A DNA stretch of 64,000 bases, taken from contig NZ_CP099997.1 in NCBI RefSeq assembly GCF_024138145.1, forward strand, positions 1,736,001-1,800,000. The letters are read 5' to 3'. Positions 61,376 to 64,000 of the stretch are shown piece after piece (within the stretch, counting starts at the first letter, position 1; every line of letters starts with the position of its first letter). The notes beneath the pieces were generated by a model. That model saw only the letters and a list, made by a program, of their open reading frames with translations, was not told where the DNA came from and did no database searches. The DNA is from Natronosalvus halobius (GTDB lineage Archaea > Halobacteriota > Halobacteria > Halobacteriales > Natrialbaceae). Both the position numbers and the translations under genes were made by a program.

Positions 61376-62704
61376 TCAGTTCCAGGCGTCCTGAATTTGA
61401 CTCTCGGCGTCGGCCATCGCGTCTTCGACGGACTTGTTGCCGTTGAGGGCCTCGAACCACTCGGTCTCGAGCGGTTCCCAGACGGCCTGGAAGTCGGCGG
61501 CGGTCGGCATCGGGTTGCCCTGGTTGACGGCCGCGGAGAAGCCCTGCAGATTTTCGGACAGTTCACCGGATTCCTCGCCGTCGTCCGCGAAGGCGTTGTG
61601 GACTGGGATGAACCCGTGTTTGTCCGCCTGTTCGGCGATCAGGCTCGTGTTGGTCGTGTACCACTCCGCGAACCCGATCGCCGAGTCGGCTCGCTCCTGG
61701 TCTTCGTCCATTGCGGCGGCGAAGTAGAACAGCTGGACGCCCGTGAACGGGCTGGGCTCGTTGCCCTCGACCTCGGGCCATGGTGCGATGCCGTAGTCGA
61801 GGTCGTTGTCCTCGAAGTTTCCGAGGTTCCACGGGCCGGTGATGAGGAACGGCGAGTTGCCCTCGATGAACACCGACTGCTGGGCCTCTCCGCCGGGGTC
61901 GGCCGGCATGTAGTCCCAGACGTTGTCGATGACGTACTGGAAGCCAGCGATGGTCTCGTCGTTCGTGAGTCCGAGTTCACCCGACTCCTCGTCGTAGTAG
62001 TAGCCACCGAAGCCGTGCGGGAACGCGCTGACGTGGTAGGCGTCCATCGGCCAGGTGAAGCCGTAGGTGTTGTCCTCGGGTGCGTGGTACTCTTCGGCGA
62101 CCTCGAGCACTTCCTCGAACGTCTCGGGCGCCTCGTCGACGTACTCCTTGTTGTAGACGAGAGCGACGGTTTCGGCTGCGAATGGCAGGCCGAGGGTCGC
62201 GCCGTCGTAGCGCGCCGAGTTCGCGTTCTCCCCGAAGTACTCCTCGGGATCGATGTTGAGGTTGTCGCTCTGGTCGCTCAGGAAGCCGTTTTCGTAGTAC
62301 TTGCCGACCCAGTCGTGAGCCCAGACGAACAGTTCGGGACCGTCGCCGGCGGGAATCGACGCCGTCGTCTGGTCCTCGAGTTCCGACACCGCTTCCGGGC
62401 TGATCGTGATGTCGTAGCTGTCGTTGAACTCCTCGATGTACGAGTCGAAGGAGTCCTGCTCACCTTCGCTGAGGTCGTGCCAGAGTTCGGCCTCGCCGGA
62501 GACGCCTTCGGGTTCGACGGTCGGCCAGTCCTCGTCGTCCTCGTACTCGCCGTTGCCGTTGCCGTTTCCATTGCCGTCCCCGTCCCCGTTCCCGTTCCCA
62601 TCACCGTTGCCGCTGGGGTCTTCGGTACTGATACATCCTGCGAGAGCGCCTGCCGCCGAGGCACCCGCGAGATACTTCACCAGCGTTCTCCTGTCCATTG
62701 TCAT
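61376..62704 (-). CDS. Sugar-binding lipoprotein of the ABC transporter
   Basis: A 442-residue extracellular solute-binding protein. The Tat/lipobox signal is MTMDRRTLVKYLAGASAAGA, then LAGC. A Gly/Asn/Asp-rich spacer follows before the type I binding fold (ELWHDLSEGEQDSFDSYIEE, GLPFAAETVALVYNKEYVDE, SPFLITGPWNLGNFEDND). It matches maltose/maltodextrin-type CUT1 binders. ATG 62704 or 62698 may be used. It lies between the GH15 gene and the permeases, so an alpha-glucan oligosaccharide is the likely ligand. Confidence 0.94.
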   Translation of the reverse strand: MTMDRRTLVKYLAGASAAGALAGCISTEDPSGNGDGNGNGDGDGNGNGNGNGEYEDDEDWPTVEPEGVSGEAELWHDLSEGEQDSFDSYIEEFNDSYDITISPEAVSELEDQTTASIPAGDGPELFVWAHDWVGKYYENGFLSDQSDNLNIDPEEYFGENANSARYDGATLGLPFAAETVALVYNKEYVDEAPETFEEVLEVAEEYHAPEDNTYGFTWPMDAYHVSAFPHGFGGYYYDEESGELGLTNDETIAGFQYVIDNVWDYMPADPGGEAQQSVFIEGNSPFLITGPWNLGNFEDNDLDYGIAPWPEVEGNEPSPFTGVQLFYFAAAMDEDQERADSAIGFAEWYTTNTSLIAEQADKHGFIPVHNAFADDGEESGELSENLQGFSAAVNQGNPMPTAADFQAVWEPLETEWFEALNGNKSVEDAMADAESQIQDAWN

Positions 62705-62774
62705 GGTGAATACGTGATGAATTATGACTTCACCTATTTAGTCCTTTGGATGCGGATGCCAATCACACACGTGG

Positions 62775-64000
62775 TTACGGAGCGCCTCGTTCCGGGCGAA
62801 GGACCTCAGTCGCCGTCTCGAGGGCCCAGACGTCCTCCCCGACGCTGACGGCGACGACACGCATCGGTGACAGTGCATTGTCCTTCTCGAGCGAGAACCG
62901 TCCATTCGTGACCGCTCTCGTCTCAATTCCTGCGTCCGTCTGCACGACGAGGTAGTCGCCATCGGTGGTGCCCGAGACTGTCTTGCCATCGATCTCGACC
63001 TCGAGCGTCGGGGTTATCGAATCGCTCGATGTGCGGCTCTGACGACCTCGCTCGCGAAAAAAGTCCGCGACGATTTCGGGCGTTTCGACCGGACGTCCGG
63101 CGTCCATCGAGTGAGCGAGCCGAACGTACTGGGCGCAACTCCACGCCAGGGGCGTCGCAGCCGCCGTTCCGCTACCGAACGTCCAGCTGAACTCGGTCGT
63201 CTCCTCGCCGTCCCAGACCTGTTCTGGAAGCATCCGGCCGCTGTTGGCGAAGCCGGTCATCGTCTCCAGGAGGGCCTCCGGCTCGAGGTCGGCGTCGGTC
63301 TCGTCGGCGAGCAGTTCGTACTCGCCGCGCTCGCCTGTGAAGATCGGCCACAGTCGTCCCTTGCCCTCGTGCGTGAGGGACCAGGGTGCACCCGATCCGT
63401 CCGGCCCGTCGGCGGTCTGTTCGCCGTAGCCGTCGCCGTTGTAGCGGTACCAGGCGGGGCCGTGAGGGGTGTCGACGCGAATCGTTCCGTCGACGACGGC
63501 GAGCGAGTTGCGGACGACCTCGTCGTCCCAGGGAACGATTCCCAGCCGAACGAGCTCGAGAAAGCCTGCGTCGACGATTTCGCGTTCGTCGAGCGTTGGG
63601 CCGCCGTTGGCGAGGGTCCGCTCGCTCGCCTCGTCCGGTCGCCCGTCCGCGCTCACGCGAACGTAGTAGGGCGCGTCGTGCTCCTCGGTTCCCGAGTCCG
63701 TGGCGCACCACTCCTCGACGCCGCGCGACCAGTCGTCGGCGACCGCGAGGTAACGGATGGCATCCTCGTCGGCGCCCTCGCGGTCGGCGAACCAGGCCGC
63801 ACAGACGAGCGCGGCGACCTCGGCGGCGATCGTACTCGGGGAGTAACCCGCCTCCTCCTCCCATCGCTCCTGTTCGCTGTCGGGCCCGCTTCGCAAGATG
63901 TACTCCGCGATGGATCGCACGTCCTCGTAGTCGTAGCTGGCTCGATCGAGCCCGTAGCCGTGGCGATTCGCGAGCTGGTAGGCCATGACGGCCGGGAACG
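62775..64000 (-). CDS. GH15 glucoamylase, 5' end outside window
   Basis: The frame is open to the window edge, with VAFPAVMAYQLANRHG as the first visible residues. The C-terminal about 408 residues are present. GH15 features are AWYRYNGDGYGEQTADG, WPIFTGERGEYELLA and the GRMLPEQVWDGEE segment, in which the Glu of PEQVW is the catalytic base. A C-terminal beta domain of about 90 residues follows (TLEVEIDGKTVSGTTDGDYL). It releases glucose from alpha-glucans. The gene lies 70 bp upstream of the binding-protein gene and on the same strand. Confidence 0.9.
   Translation of the reverse strand, partial: FPAVMAYQLANRHGYGLDRASYDYEDVRSIAEYILRSGPDSEQERWEEEAGYSPSTIAAEVAALVCAAWFADREGADEDAIRYLAVADDWSRGVEEWCATDSGTEEHDAPYYVRVSADGRPDEASERTLANGGPTLDEREIVDAGFLELVRLGIVPWDDEVVRNSLAVVDGTIRVDTPHGPAWYRYNGDGYGEQTADGPDGSGAPWSLTHEGKGRLWPIFTGERGEYELLADETDADLEPEALLETMTGFANSGRMLPEQVWDGEETTEFSWTFGSGTAAATPLAWSCAQYVRLAHSMDAGRPVETPEIVADFFRERGRQSRTSSDSITPTLEVEIDGKTVSGTTDGDYLVVQTDAGIETRAVTNGRFSLEKDNALSPMRVVAVSVGEDVWALETATEVLRPERGAP

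Overview
The window is chromosomal DNA from a haloarchaeon. The evidence is high G+C with G/C-rich third codon positions, strongly acidic proteins, TATA-like boxes about 25-30 bp before start codons with little or no leader, and archaeal versions of core genes: TFB, pantoate kinase plus phosphopantothenate synthetase, 3-dehydroquinate synthase II, non-discriminating-type AspRS, Thi4 and halocyanin. A member of the Natrialbales is plausible but cannot be proven from the sequence. No rRNA, tRNA, CRISPR array or insertion sequence was recognised.

Layout. 1-5.7 kb: the end of a cytochrome P450, a cupin, aspS, a membrane-anchored beta-propeller and pantoate kinase. 6-11.1 kb: a membrane protein with 13 DUF1508-like repeats, a quinone oxidoreductase and phosphopantothenate synthetase. 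11.4-17 kb: a membrane protein, a degenerate NAD-kinase-like protein, an M28 peptidase, an orphan E1-alpha and an M24 peptidase. 17-21.6 kb: MaoC hydratase, glutamate dehydrogenase, CitE-like lyase and a second glutamate dehydrogenase. 22-26 kb: 3-dehydroquinate synthase II, a zinc-ribbon membrane protein, aroD and tfb. 26-33 kb: DUF84 phosphatase, small winged-helix proteins, NfeD/stomatin, pyruvate kinase and a GYD protein. 33-40 kb: two regulators, then a plus-strand operon for a cytochrome b6f/bc1-like complex (halocyanin, Rieske, split cytochrome b and small membrane subunits). 40-46 kb: a frameshifted flippase, a lipoprotein, thi4, an AT-rich island and an epimerase. 46-58 kb: AlaX, HD hydrolase, DUF420, purF, CinA, an aminotransferase, a Get3/ArsA ATPase and a heme A/heme O synthase fusion. 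58-64 kb: an F420-type oxidoreductase and a sugar ABC transporter (two permeases and a binding protein) beside a GH15 glucoamylase that runs off the window.

Themes. Respiration is well represented: the bc complex, the heme A/O synthase fusion, DUF420 and a quinone reductase. Two of the archaeal CoA-pathway enzymes and two early shikimate enzymes are encoded. The GDH/CitE/MaoC group could serve acyl-CoA and glutamate metabolism of the methylaspartate-cycle type. The transporter/glucoamylase cluster points to use of an alpha-glucan.

Most unusual features. (1) Many genes are followed by short direct or tandem repeats whose first copy contains the gene's own stop codon (aspS, phosphopantothenate synthetase, M24, CitE, 3-dehydroquinate synthase II, aminotransferase, SPW protein, a DUF6775-like gene and M28). 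(2) An AT-rich island carries a Tat-type secreted protein followed by an unlisted 52-residue two-helix membrane protein. (3) The 13-repeat membrane protein has no function I can assign.
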